NCBI GenBank assembly: GCA_023078685.1
Contig: JALGAS010000004.1
Location: 2,604,001 to 2,668,000, forward strand
Reading direction: 5' to 3'
Length of the DNA: 64,000 nucleotides
From: Neopestalotiopsis rosae
Lineage: Eukaryota; Ascomycota; Sordariomycetes; Amphisphaeriales; Sporocadaceae
Part shown: one piece after another, positions 47,918-59,216 of the stretch
How positions within the stretch are numbered: position 1 is the first letter of the stretch
How the letters are laid out: every line of letters begins with the position of its first letter
Made by a program: the position numbers and the translations under genes
The notes under the pieces: model-generated
Seen by the model: the letters and a program-made list of their open reading frames with translations, nothing else
Told to the model about the DNA's origin: nothing
Database searches by the model: none

Positions 47918-49538
47918 ATGGATCAGGAGCCATCAGCCTCACAAGTGAGCTCACACTTTCCGCTTGAGCCCATATCAGGTTCTACGCTATACACTCTGGA
48001 AGATGTCAGAAGGCAACAGATTGAACGACGAGGAACGCTCAGAACGGGATGCAACGAGATCGACGAGCAGGCCTTGGTGGACGGCTTCGAGCGTGGCGCT
48101 GTGGTGGGAATCAGCGCAGAGGAGATCGACTTTGGACATGTGGTGAGTAGTCCTGCAAATCCATGACTGGAATCTTTCAGACTTGGATCATGGTAGCTTA
48201 TCTGGTTTCCAGCTTTCTCTTCAAACAATTGCCCATAACATGGTCTACGGGCGGCATGGGACACCAGATCTGGGCAGAGCTGCTATCATCACCACACTTG
48301 CGCCGCAGGCTATTCTACCGACTCTGAGAGACATCGTCAAGTCGCAGGTGCAGAGCAAGCTAGGTATCGGCCATGCTGATTTCAAGGCTCAAGTACGTCA
48401 ATGCCTGGAGCAGATATCGGTATCACGGGTTTTTGATATGGAGGGTTTGTGGGAGGTCTTGAGCGAACTTGAGCTCGACAGCCCAGCACTCTCGCCGCCC
48501 AAAACGGACCCAGAAGCAATAATTGTAGCAGAGGAGGCAAATGTTACTGTTGCTCCAGTGGAGCCTGAATCTTCACCACTTTCTTCTTTACCGTCAACAC
48601 CTGATTATGAGCCGCCTCCACCACCGACCAGGCCGGTCGAGAGAACCGAGATCATGGATAGTGAAGATGAAGGCGACTTGTCTTCCATCTCTCTTTCTTC
48701 GTCACCTCCAGCCGCGTCGCTTGAATCGGCGGCAGAAAAGGCAGCATCGCCAGAACCGGCACCCATAAACGAAGCAGCTTCGACGCACCAGCATATTCCA
48801 GAGGCCGAGAATCGAATACCTGGTGTCATTGTTATCACCCATTTCTCCACGCTGCTGGGTAACTTATTTACCCAACGGGACAAGTCGTCTGCCTACACAA
48901 CCCTGCAGTTGTTTTCTTCCCACCTTCGTTATCTAGCTCGTTCTTCAGGATCCCTGGTCATGCTCCTGAACACGACAACGAATTCTCCGTACAGCTCCGC
49001 TTCCAGTGCCACAGCCACCTCGAACACATCAGTTCCTGTGCCACCCGAAGGTGCGCCCGGCAAACGCTCTTCAACAGCAGAGCGCCCCATGGATTCTACG
49101 CTGCGCTCGATATTCAACCCTCCACCCCCGTCTCACGGCGGTTATGGAGCGGGCAGCATGGCCCTGAGCAAGAAGAACAAGCCGTCATTTGGTCTGACAT
49201 TTTCGCAGTTTCTCGACCTGCATCTACTGTGCACTCGGCTACCAAAGACCCGGGCCGATGCCGAAGCAGTCTTTGCGCCCGCGGCGGGTACTGCTGCTGG
49301 GGACTATGCTGCCACGACAGGCTCTGGAAAGACACGATACGCGTGGATCGTCGAGGTCCTACTCGATGAAACAGGGTTCTGGACTCCAAGTGGAAAGAGA
49401 CTTGATAGAGAGCAGAGATGGGGCGCTGTTGATGTCAAGGACGGCGTCAGAACTGTCGATGCCGTCGAAAAGGTGCAGAGGCAGGCTAATACGGAAATGT
49501 TCAGATTGGCTGCTGGATTTGGAGGTCGTCGGGTATGA
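47918..49538 (+). CDS. Degenerate RecA/Rad51-like domain protein
   Basis: Exons 47918-48142 and 48213-49538 give 516 residues; the intron (gtgagt donor) ends at the second possible acceptor because the first would leave only 38 bases. The RTGCNEIDEQALVDGFERGA block resembles the start of the Rad51/RadA core, and the strand GVIVITHFSTLLGNLF followed by LQLFSSHLRYLARSSGSLVM resembles the Walker B and L1 region. The Walker A position reads VVGISAEEIDFGHVLSLQTI, without GKT/GKS. A Pro/Ser/Glu linker (residues about 195-270) splits the domain. I read it as a Rad51-paralogue-like protein of the kind annotated only as hypothetical in many fungi, likely without ATPase activity. A role in recombination is inference. 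The C-terminus could differ if a gtatga donor at 49531 is used. Confidence 0.72.
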
Positions 49539-50904
49539 AAGCATTTTCCTACATGTACTCTGACTAATATCATGGGAGACAACTGTGTTGTAGCAGGGTA
49601 TCATCAAAACATGACCAAGTATTATTCACTAGCCTGCAGAAGCTTTACGAGGAGCATGACTGCACCAGCAAGCTTTTGATCTAAATACACGAGAGTGCAA
49701 TTATTCACCAATAACCTGGAGAACCATGATTATGCTGCTGTTCCTCAACTTTGTGTACTGTTAGAACCATGATCAGTTATGCATTGAATATCCTCCCTGC
49801 CACGGATTGCTCAGGTACCGAGGTAAATATGGACCAGTATAAAATTGTCTACAAATAGAAAGCAAAGAAGTATGGATTACGACTGCTCCGGGCCCCGCCC
49901 TGGTACTTAGGTAACCTAGGTTAGTTGCTATTGTAAGCGCCAAAGTATGAGTGGTCAATCTGATTTCCAGAAAATGTGTCATGACGTGGGGACGTGGGAC
50001 GACGGGTATTGCTGACCGACGTGCTACATACCCAATACAGCGGGCAATGCAAGCTGCTAAAAACGATACATTAGTGAGGCACAACTCAAGTGCTTGCGTA
50101 AGACTTTAGTTGATTTAACAATTCTCGATAAGACGGTCAAAGAAACCCTGAGAAGACGCTCCGTTGAAGGATGAATATTGTTCAGCGTCTGTGCTCTCTA
50201 CTACTATTCCCTAACTTTGGTGGGTCATTCGGATACAACGGTAGTATAACATGTAAGGGGCCCATAGGGATGAGAATCCATTCCTCGGCAGTGCCAACCG
50301 CATACTCGGGCCCGCTGAGACCCCGAAGGAGGGCGGCCCCAAAATACGTGTACTTACATTCTAACCTAAAGACTTTCTTCACGTTCGAATTGAGAAAGGC
50401 GCTGATCCAATGAAATGTCTCCGTGCCAGCTGAAACGTACGACGCATCGTTGCGTCTCTCGGGGGGTTGCCTAGAGCAGAGGCCTTTCTCAGGTAATCAT
50501 GACGCTGAGATGCTCCCCCATTGACCCCTCGTTTTCCTCCATTGGTGGTCTGTCACGCCTGGGGCTTGCCTAATGGCGTGAGACAATGGGGGGTTCAATA
50601 ATAATGTAGCTTTACGTCGTCCTCTTCCCTTTTCTGTTTCGTCCATGATCATTTCGATCATTCTCATATTTCAATTTCTTCTCCGAGGAAAGTTGATCAA
50701 GCAACAACACCCAGGTGGAGAGTTGCCGGAGTGAAGCGAATAGTCAAGAAGATATTACCTTTTACTCACAATTGATTGATACTCTTCGAGAGACCTTTGC
50801 ATAACTACAGCTCGCCCTGCAGAAGGCCGGCTGGAATCCTAACCTAAAAGGAGCAGTCACTCAATCCACAGACTTGAGAAAGTTTCGCAAGGCTCGCAAA
50901 AAGG
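49539..50904. other. Intergenic region upstream of the fasciclin gene
   Basis: About 1.4 kb. Holds the palindrome AACCTAGGTT (49913-49922) and a 6-bp-stem hairpin sequence at 50441-50456. No gene or RNA gene supported. Confidence 0.55.
50441..50456. repeat. Short inverted repeat
   Basis: GACGCA, four bases, TGCGTC. A perfect 6-bp stem about 450 bases upstream of the fasciclin start. Confidence 0.6.
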
Positions 50905-52433
50905 ATGAAGTATAGTGCATCATTGCCCTTGATAGTGGCGGCGGCCACACAGGCCTTTGTTATTCCAAACGAGGCCATCACCGAGCAGCTTGCTCTCCAG
51001 CAACCTGAGCCGGTCCACGATCACGACCAGTGGTCATCATGGTTGGACAACATCCCCTCTATGGACGATCTTCGCTCATCGGCCGAAGACACCTTTTCCA
51101 GCGCAGTCGACGCAGTGAGCGACGGAGCCAAGTCTCTGATTGACTCGCTGCCGGACTTTGACTTTGACTTTGAGATTACCGACTTCTTCTCGCCATCGCT
51201 AGAGGTGGAGAGGGAACGGCCCGGCAAGGGGCACAAGGGTCACCACGGGCACCACGGCGGCGAGCCCCACGACGGCTCGAACCTGACCGTGTACCAGGCC
51301 ATCCACGCGTCCAAGTACTCGACCAAGTTCGCCGCGCTCGTGGACGAGTACCCGGACCTGGTCCAGACCCTCAACAGCACCAAGCACAACCTCACGGCGT
51401 TTGTGCCCGTCGACAAGGCCTTTGAGAAGATCCCCGAGCACCACAAGAAGCCGTCCAAGGAGTTCATCGAAAAGGTGCTCGAGTACCACGTCGTGCCCGG
51501 CTTCTACTCGGCCAAGAGGGTCCTGGTCAGCCACACGCTGCCCACGCTCGTCAAGGAGGATGCCCTGGGCGGCAAGGCGCAGAGGCTGCGCACGAGCGTC
51601 AGCCTGTTTGGCGTGAGAGTCAACTTTTACAGCAAGGTCGTTGTAGCCAATATTGTGAGTTCCCTAATGATTTCATGTCCACGAGTTGTGAAAATACTTA
51701 CACACAAATCCCCATCAAAGGTTGTTAAAAATGGTGTCATTCACGGCATCGACAGCATTCTCGTGCCCCCGCCGCCCGCCACGCGCATCATCCAGCTGTT
51801 CCCGGCCAAATTCTCGACGCTGCTCCTGGCGGCCGAGAAGACGGGTCTGGCCAAGGATATCGGCGACGTCAAGACCACCGGCGGCACCCTGTTTGCCCCC
51901 ACCAACTGGGCCTTTGAGAAGCTCGGCCCGGGCGCCAATGCCTTCCTGTTCAACACGGAAAAGGGCCTGGGATACTTGAAGGCCCTGCTCAAGTACCACA
52001 CTGTTGCCAATGAGACCTTGTACTCGGATGAGTATTATGGTCGCAGTGATGTCGATGCCGAGACGGCGCAGTTCCATGTTGATCTGCCTACGCTCTTGGA
52101 CGACAAGAGCCTCAGCAGTACGTAATTTCTTTTACCTTCTTTAACTATGAAGTCTTGCATACTGATCTCCCTGAACTTTCTACAGTCGACATTGCTCGCT
52201 GGGGCGGTCTCATCGACATTAGAATCAACGGCTTCACCCACGTCTCCATCCAGGACGGCATCGCCAAGGACGGCGTGATCCAGGTCGTGTCCAGCGTGCT
52301 CATCCCGCCGCACGGAGGCGAGGGCCACGAAACCAGCTATGTCGACGGCGATGAGATTACCGTCGAGGAGCTGATGGAGCGTCTGGAGCCGTTCCTTGAG
52401 GAGGGGGATAAGAACGTTATTGGTGAATTGTAA
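50905..52433 (+). CDS. Secreted protein with two fasciclin (FAS1) domains
   Basis: Cell-surface or extracellular adhesion-type protein. Exons 50905-51654, 51721-52117 and 52186-52433 give 464 residues. A signal peptide (MKYSASLPLIVAAATQAFVI) is followed by an acidic stretch with DFDFDFEITDFF and a His/Gly-rich segment (KGHKGHHGHHGGEPH). FAS1 domain 1 (about 130-275) has NLTVYQAIHASKYSTKFAAL and AFVPVDKAFEKI, with EYHVVPGFYSA and NGVIHGIDSILVPPP. Domain 2 (about 275-425) has STLLLAAEKTGLA, GTLFAPTNWAFEKLG, LLKYHTVANETLYS and DGVIQVVSSVLIPP. N-glycosylation sites NLT and NET are present. No GPI-type hydrophobic C-terminus is seen, so it is probably secreted and free. Intron 1 is 66 bases, open and in frame. 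Confidence 0.9.
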
Positions 52434-54122
52434 GGGGTATAGTCAATGAAGCATTACGCTGCAGATGAAAAGGATGGGAAAAGGGTTGGCTGAAATGAAT
52501 ATGAACTGTACAGTAAGAGAAAAGTAGTCATCAGAATGTTGGAACAACAGCCAAGAAGCAATACTCCGCTACTATGTAATCATTTCTCATGGCATTGTCT
52601 ACATGAGTGAAGTTTCTTCCACATCCAGAGACCAGTTAGTTCCTAACAATCATTGAATTAAGAACTTCACTTCCGTTCCAGTTTGATTATCAGCATTTGT
52701 ATATTCCAATAAAAGTTGTTCAGTAAAGTGTTAGTCTGTCACCGGAAGATCGACCAGTGCCAATCGTATGCGGGTTGTTCAATTTGCTGTTTTCTTCTTC
52801 TTACTTTTGATTTCTTTTTCCTTACATACATTTTTGGACTCTATTTGATTCCTTAAATCTCGTGTTCTCATGGCAACTAGAAAACACAGGTTGTCGATAT
52901 TCTCTAGCTTAAGTAGACAGCGATAGAATCTTCATTGTGCGATTAATGTTGAGAGTGTGATCTCAGTAGAGCACCACCCTTTATGCTAGTATACTGACTG
53001 AGATTTTCGATATTCTCGGCATCGGTCCATTGAGGCTTTACCACTTTGTAGATCTCAGTTATTTGGCTGCAGTAGAGAAATGATGACCTACTTATCAAAT
53101 GTTGATGATGAAACAACCGCCGAGTGAATGGCGAAGGAAAGCAAACACTTACCAATGCAAGGGATACTTTGATTGCTACTTCATTTCGTGGAATTTGATT
53201 ACATCAGTCAAATCCGTGCGTGTCATTCATCTCCCAACATTTTTACAAGTGCCTGCTCCTTTTCTGTTCCGATGACCTCTGTTTCCAACCTCCCTCCGAT
53301 TGTCGGAATATTCAGTATTTACTGGTGAAAAGGTTGCTCGCTTAGCTGTACACGAATATGTAGCCGTCCTACAGCCACATAACCCCAAGACCCTGCAGCG
53401 TGGGCGGACAGATCCTAGCTCGAGCATACTCCAGTCGGTCGCATAACCGCTTGAAGCCAAAGCTGAGCTCAGCTCCCAGTCGAGTAATATGCATGTTCCC
53501 TTGGAGGATGCGAATCACTCTTGGTACCCCTCACTTTCGAGGACAGCCTTGTTACCCACAAGTCGTCAAGTAGGCACGCGGCACAGAATGGCATTAATAG
53601 TTATGTTCTCCACGTGTAATCTGGGATTCTCTGGATGAAAGCATTGTATTAAAAGTGAATAACTACGTAACAGGCGGCTGGTGGCGCTCAACTGCAGATT
53701 TGGCGCATGTCTAAGACTCTAGTTTCCAGGCTATACAATTGCGATCGGTACCTTGCTTACCTGCCTCCATCCTATACAACATTGAACCCCGAGCATACAT
53801 ACATACATACAACGTAACCGAGTATTCACACCCACCCTTACATTATTCACAATTGATCCCTGCATCGCTGCGGCTACAAGCTGCAAGAATATTGAAATAT
53901 AATCACCAACCTGATAACACCAAAATCCCTGTTCAGGTGGTTCAGCCAGATTGGTCACGTTCTTTCCTTCTGCCACTCTTTCCACTCTTCTCTGCTCCTT
54001 CCTTACGCCTCTGCCTTGCATTCGGATAATTTATCCTTGTGCAACTCCAACCCAACACCACTTCCTTCCTCCACCTCTCACTTTCTCACCACGCACAACA
54101 CCAACTCGGACAGCAAAAAAAG
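52434..54122. other. Intergenic region upstream of the GH105 gene
   Basis: About 1.7 kb with a CATA microsatellite at 53794-53810 and a pyrimidine-rich leader from about 53960. A minus-strand open frame at 53731-54021 is not supported as a gene. Confidence 0.55.
53794..53810 (+). repeat. CATA microsatellite
   Basis: Four full copies of the tetranucleotide CATA plus one base, about 310 bases before the GH105 start. Confidence 0.75.
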
Positions 54123-55537
54123 ATGCGCTGGCAGAACATCTTGGCCGTCGCAGTCCCTGGACTGTCGGCCATGGCGATGGCGGGACAGGTCAAGAAGGAC
54201 ACGGCCACTGAATATTCGTATCGCATGGCTGCCAGCATCATCTCGCGTGGCCAGGGTATCATGACGGGCAGCGGAGGCTCCTCGGAGCTGCTGCAGGCGG
54301 GCTTTACGCAAAAGGCCTTCACGGCTCTGCTGGACAAATACGCACAGACTGGCCAAAACGAGACGGGAGACATGAACGGCTTCATGCACAAGGTGCGCCA
54401 GTACATTATCAACAGCGCCGAGTCCGTCGCGCCCTTTGTGAGCAACGCCACCAAGGACGCCCTCAGCTACCCCATGGACCGGCTCAGCAACGGCAACGCC
54501 CTCCTCGCCCTGTCCGAGCGGGCGTACCCCGGCGCCAATGTGACCACCGACACCTTTCGCGGCGCCGCTCAGGCTTTGCGCGATAGCATCGAACTGAACC
54601 GCCGCAACGACGAGGGCGGCCTGTGGTACTTTACCTACCCGTACTGGAGCTACCTGGACGGTATGTACAGCCTGGCGCCTTTCTACAGTCAGTGGGCGCT
54701 CGCTACTGGTGGCAACAACAAGACGGGCGAGACCAACACGACCCAGGCCAATCTCGACGACATGATGTTGCAGCTCGACCTGCTCTGGGAGCACTGCCAC
54801 AACGAGACGTCGGGCCTGCTCGTGCACGGCTACGACGCCAGCAAGACGGCCGTATGGGCCGACCCGATCACGGGCGCCAGCCCGCACGTCTGGGGCCGCA
54901 GTCTGGGCTGGTACGCCATGGCGCTCGTGGACACGTTGGAAATCCTGGCCTCGGCTTCTTCCCATGTGCACCCCGTGTCGTCCACGTCCTTGGCACCTTC
55001 TTCCTCTCCGTCATGTGAAGATGACCTCGGATCTTATTCCACGGCCATCACCGAGAAATTCCGTTCCCTTGCATCCGCCATCATAGCCGCTGTAGACCCT
55101 ACCACCAGCGCCTGGTGGCAGGTACTCGACCAGCCGGGCCGCGAGGGCAACTACATCGAGAGCTCGGGCAGTGCCATGTTCGCCTATGCCCTGCTCAAGG
55201 GCAGCCGGCTCGGCTACCTCAATGACACGGCCCAGCAGACACAAGCCGTAAATCTGGGCACTCAGGCAACAAAATATCTGACAAACCACTTTGTCGTGGA
55301 TAATGGTAACGGCACCCTGGGCTACAATGGGACCGTGTCCGTGTGTAGTCTGAACTCGACTGCGAGCTACGAGGTAAGTTATTTTGTGTTCCAAGTTCGA
55401 GAGAATGTTTCGTTTCCCAAGACTGACTTGTGACATTTGCTTAGTACTACATTGGTCAGCCCATCAACTACAACAGCGTCCTCGGATCTGCAGCATACGT
55501 GCTGGCATCGCTTGAGGTGGAGCGCTTAGGATCATGA
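54123..55537 (+). CDS. Secreted glycoside hydrolase, GH105/GH88-like unsaturated uronyl hydrolase
   Basis: Removes the unsaturated uronic acid left at the non-reducing end by pectin or rhamnogalacturonan lyases. Exons 54123-55373 and 55445-55537 give 447 residues; the intron has a gtaagt donor. A signal peptide is present (MRWQNILAVAVPGLSAMAMA). The (alpha/alpha)6 barrel motifs are GGLWYFTYPYWSYLDGMYSL, with an acid candidate Asp, HGYDASKTAVWADPITGASP, HVWGRSLGWYAMALVDTLE and NYIESSGSAMFAYALLKGSR. The last exon codes YYIGQPINYNSVLGSAAYVL, the family's C-terminal helix. Several NxT/S sites suggest glycosylation. The ERAYPGANVTTD region is an insert of unclear role. Choice between GH105 and GH88 rests on the rhamnogalacturonyl-hydrolase-like motifs. 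It is adjacent to another secreted protein gene but not shown to be coregulated. Confidence 0.88.
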
Positions 55538-56321
55538 AGCATACACGGGGTTTGCGTGAAGTAGGAACGTCGCAAAGGAAATGGAAACAAATGCCCACTT
55601 GATGTATTGAGCTCTTAAGTATCATACAAGAGATAGACACGTAGATGTAGTTAAAGAAATATCTCCGTCAAGGATTTGGTCTTCGCATTTTGGACTTGCT
55701 ATCTGAGTTCGTCGCTAGCAGCTTCAATGGCCGCTCAAAAGACTGAGCCATCAGCACCGAAATCCAGACGTCCTGCCAAGAAACAGTATTCGCACCTCTG
55801 GAAGCAAATGTGCGACCACGCGTAGAAGACACAAACCAAAAGCCTCGACGACGTGTCAGTAGATAATATCTTTTATATCTATGGTCGGACTTTGTATGGG
55901 GTATCTGAAAAAGAAAACAACGTGACAATGCTCATCAACGCAAAAGAAAACATTACGAATACCAAACGCAACAATGCCGCTTCCATGACAGATCCTGACC
56001 GAGTCTGAAGAAAACTTTAAACAAGATCATCCGCAAGCTTTCATGCAACCAGCTCTTGGTGATGGTTGTGAGGAGACCACCAGTATATCAGCGTACATCT
56101 CGTACGAATCTTGCCATGATAAGCAACCATACGCGCAAAGTAAACCGGAGAAAGCGCCGTGAACAGGTATATCTCGGTGTTGCCTCATTCCGAAAGTGGT
56201 ATGACAGTAGAAATACAATAGTGCTGGAAATCCGCTTTAGAACGCTGAACGTAACGATACAACGCTGCGCTTGAATCTATAGATGGCGCCGAACATTGCA
56301 AAGCCGTAGGCAGAGCCGGCC
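55538..56321. other. Convergent 3' region, GH105/F-box
   Basis: About 0.8 kb between convergent stops; no gene seen. Confidence 0.55.
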
Positions 56322-57944
56322 CTATCTGGACGTCTCGGCCGAACGAACGGTTGGGGGAGCATAGTACTTCAACCGTGTGTACTTGATTTGATCACCTGGG
56401 ACACTTTGTCCACCGTGTAAGCGGAACTCGTGATAAACAAAAGGAGGTAACCTGTTCCGCTTGTTGACGTCATATCGAGCATTGACATAGCTCGATCTGA
56501 GATTGCGGAGATGGTGGAGGGAGAGCTGGGGAACGACGCCCAGATTGACACCGTGAGAGTGCTCTGAGAGAACATGGTGGCGATGAAGCTGCGCAAACTC
56601 TGCCCTAACAGATGCCGCCGAGCGATGAGCTACCTCGCTCTTCCAAGCAGGTGTAGAGAATATGCTGGCATCAGCGACGTAATGTGCGTTACTCTGGTGC
56701 CAGGCAGTCAGTGCCGTCTCGTCATGTGATATGTCACAAATGCGCGGGTTGAGCATGCCCCAGCAGTTTAGCCAGCCAGGAACGAGAGGGAATTGGTTTT
56801 GGGCCAAATTCTGGAACCAGCCAGGAGCCAGAGGAAATTGGCAGTCTCCAAGATTCTGCCATACGTCTAGAACAATCTCAATGCTCTCGTCGTTGTGAAC
56901 ATGGAACGAGATGGAGTATTCGGTAGGACAGTCCTCGCAGCGCTTGATGATGCGCGGCAGGGGTCCATCTGGATTCCTACCCGGGACGAATCGCTCTGCC
57001 AGGACATACTTAAGGCCTTCGCGAAGGGGAATGGTGAAATTGTTAATCATCTCATTCGATTGGGGGCCATGGTGCATGCAGATCTTGAAGTCACCTGCCA
57101 AATCCCCAGCGCCATACCTGACGAGGACGTCTGTTCCCTGCAAATGAATCGGCACCCACAGTCGCTGGATTCTGTGAACCAGTAAATGATCGCTGCGTAT
57201 GACAGCCTCGGTGTCTAGTTTGGTATAGCTGACAAAGCGCTTGAAAGGCGACCGCGAGGCGTTGTGGAGATTCTTGTATGCCTTCACAAAGGTCCAGTCG
57301 GTGGAAATGCACAAATCGGCAAGGGAAATGCCGTGCTGCCGCGATAGAGCATGGTTTGTCATGACGGCGTAGATATCACGGAAGCCAAAGCCCCATTCGA
57401 TACCGAGACGCCGGAATTGGACCTCCTTGATATCACACGCTAAAGCCCACTCAACGCCCGTGGGAGCGGGTCGCCAGAGAGATTGGTGTTCCAGCGCTGC
57501 TCGGGGGTGGAAGATACGGCAGTAATGACATAGCTCGAGATGGGGAACTTGGGGCTCGTGGCCCTTGAGAAAAGTCCATCGCTCCTCATCATGGACTAGA
57601 TCATCACCCTTGGCCACATATTTGACGCCCTTGACCTTATCATTCTGGATAGTACACCGGACTTGATCCCACAACTTGGGATCCGTGGAAACTCTGAGTT
57701 TGCGACTGGCAAGGCCAAGTTTGATGGCATCGTAGAGAGCCAATTCCTTCTGGACCATGCCAATGAGCTCGGGAGGGAGGTCCTCGATTGTCTTTCGAGG
57801 TCCCTGGGATTCCATTCCATCGCTCTGAGCGGGTTCCTCCATCGTCGTTTGAGACTCTTGCCAATCCATATCAGCACCGAGCGGTTGCCTCGTAGCAAAT
57901 TGGCCGGCTGCTGCTTCTCCTTTGTGGCAACGGCTGTCTGCCAT
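56322..57944 (-). CDS. F-box domain protein
   Basis: Probable substrate adaptor of an SCF-type ubiquitin ligase; substrate unknown. Intronless, 540 residues from the first in-frame ATG (MADSRCHKGEAAAGQ). The F-box is at about residues 50-88: TIEDLPPELIGMVQKELALY followed by DAIKLGLASRKLR. Behind it are a Cys/His cluster (LELCHYCRIFHP) and a long region without a domain I can name, typical of the expanded fungal F-box families that share only the box. A 45-base direct repeat (56772-56861) codes two copies of a FPLxPGWxxN unit. The gene could begin later at an inner Met, but the F-box would be kept. Confidence 0.82.
   Translation of the reverse strand: MADSRCHKGEAAAGQFATRQPLGADMDWQESQTTMEEPAQSDGMESQGPRKTIEDLPPELIGMVQKELALYDAIKLGLASRKLRVSTDPKLWDQVRCTIQNDKVKGVKYVAKGDDLVHDEERWTFLKGHEPQVPHLELCHYCRIFHPRAALEHQSLWRPAPTGVEWALACDIKEVQFRRLGIEWGFGFRDIYAVMTNHALSRQHGISLADLCISTDWTFVKAYKNLHNASRSPFKRFVSYTKLDTEAVIRSDHLLVHRIQRLWVPIHLQGTDVLVRYGAGDLAGDFKICMHHGPQSNEMINNFTIPLREGLKYVLAERFVPGRNPDGPLPRIIKRCEDCPTEYSISFHVHNDESIEIVLDVWQNLGDCQFPLAPGWFQNLAQNQFPLVPGWLNCWGMLNPRICDISHDETALTAWHQSNAHYVADASIFSTPAWKSEVAHRSAASVRAEFAQLHRHHVLSEHSHGVNLGVVPQLSLHHLRNLRSSYVNARYDVNKRNRLPPFVYHEFRLHGGQSVPGDQIKYTRLKYYAPPTVRSAETSR
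56772..56861. repeat. 45-bp direct repeat inside the F-box gene
   Basis: Two adjacent, diverged 45-base units (56772-56816, 56817-56861), both starting CCAGCCAGGA, which duplicate 15 codons in frame. Confidence 0.75.
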
Positions 57945-59216
57945 TCCAAGACGGGCGGGCGGTAGGGGATGCCACCTATGCAAGCACAATCCCGGCAAAT
58001 ACGTGCTCAGCTGGAGAGTAGCAGATACTGATTAATCATCTACGACAAATAGGTGATGACAAAATTGATGAAGTGTCCCTCGAGTACTTAGGTTCGGGCG
58101 GTTGAAAAAGGGCGAATGGAGGGGCAGAAATGTTTTAAGGTGTATGAGTGGTGTCCGGGCCCGGGGCAACGGGGGGCAGAACAGGCAACGGCGATGGTCA
58201 TGGCACAAGTAGGCAGAACCTTGAGGACCGGCACTTGAAGAGAAGTAAAGCGACCGCCCCGCTCAGACGTTGGCAACCGGCGCTCGTGAAGAAGAGGTAG
58301 GGGGTAATGAGAAAGCAGCAATCGCGCGAGGGATTGGAGTCTTGAGGTTGGCGTCGTTGTGCGTTGTACAACACTCGACTCATATGCAACATGAGATTCA
58401 AGCTCGGCCTTGGTGGTGGGACGAACCAGAACCGGGCTGGAATTGGGGTGGATGCAGGAGCGAGCAGGGGTTTTAGCTGAGGTTCTGGGTCCGTCCGGGG
58501 AAGCATTAAACCGCTGCAAACTGCCATGGGGGTACCTAAAGAAGACGCTAAAGCAGTACCTACGTATCAATTGATCTGAGGTAAGCAGCCCTGCGCTGGC
58601 CATACATGATACATCGACAACCTCCCTGTTATCAACCTACGATGTTATACAGCTGTACAGCACTTTAGGGCAACATTGAAGGCAAGCCAGGGGGGGACTT
58701 TGATGCGTCACCAGCCAAAAACAACCAATGAACTTGCATAGAGTCCTACCGCGATCATTTGTTCTTTCCAAGTATCAGAAGAGGCACAATTTCTTCAACT
58801 CCAGGATGTCGATACTCAACCCACTGGGTCGCCACCGCAGGTCCTCAGCAATAGTCACTGACAAGATCATTCATTTGGTTACGATTTCGAACGCGGTGCC
58901 CAATATGATTTCATTCAGAATCTCATGCCCCGATACAATTCTACCAAGAAGAGTCCTATCTTTCTGGTACGTTCAATATTAACGCCATGTACACAATGAA
59001 ATTATTTTCCATGGTCAAGTATTTTATTCGTAGCGTATGCCATTTTCCTTATCTATCAGTCCTGCCTGTGTCGAGTGACTTGAGTCATCAGCAAAGGACC
59101 AAGAGAGTGTACGTCTGGCATCACATACCTAATCTATTGCGAAGAACGCTGGGTATCATCAACTTCTCCATTTTCTCTGCCTTTCCCGTACCAAATGCAA
59201 GCGAGTATCGTGTGTA
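57945..59216. other. Intergenic region, F-box promoter / RRP40 3' end
   Basis: About 1.3 kb. Open frames at 58088-58603 (minus) and 58728-58982 (plus) have no recognisable domain. Nothing else supported. Confidence 0.55.

Noticed and set aside
48143..48180. 38-base intron in the RecA-like gene
   Set aside because: Too short for a fungal spliceosomal intron, and the downstream frame fits the next acceptor at 48211-48212.
54078..54971. 297-codon minus-strand open frame opposite the GH105 gene
   Set aside because: Same kind of GC shadow; the plus strand has clear domain motifs and a signal peptide.
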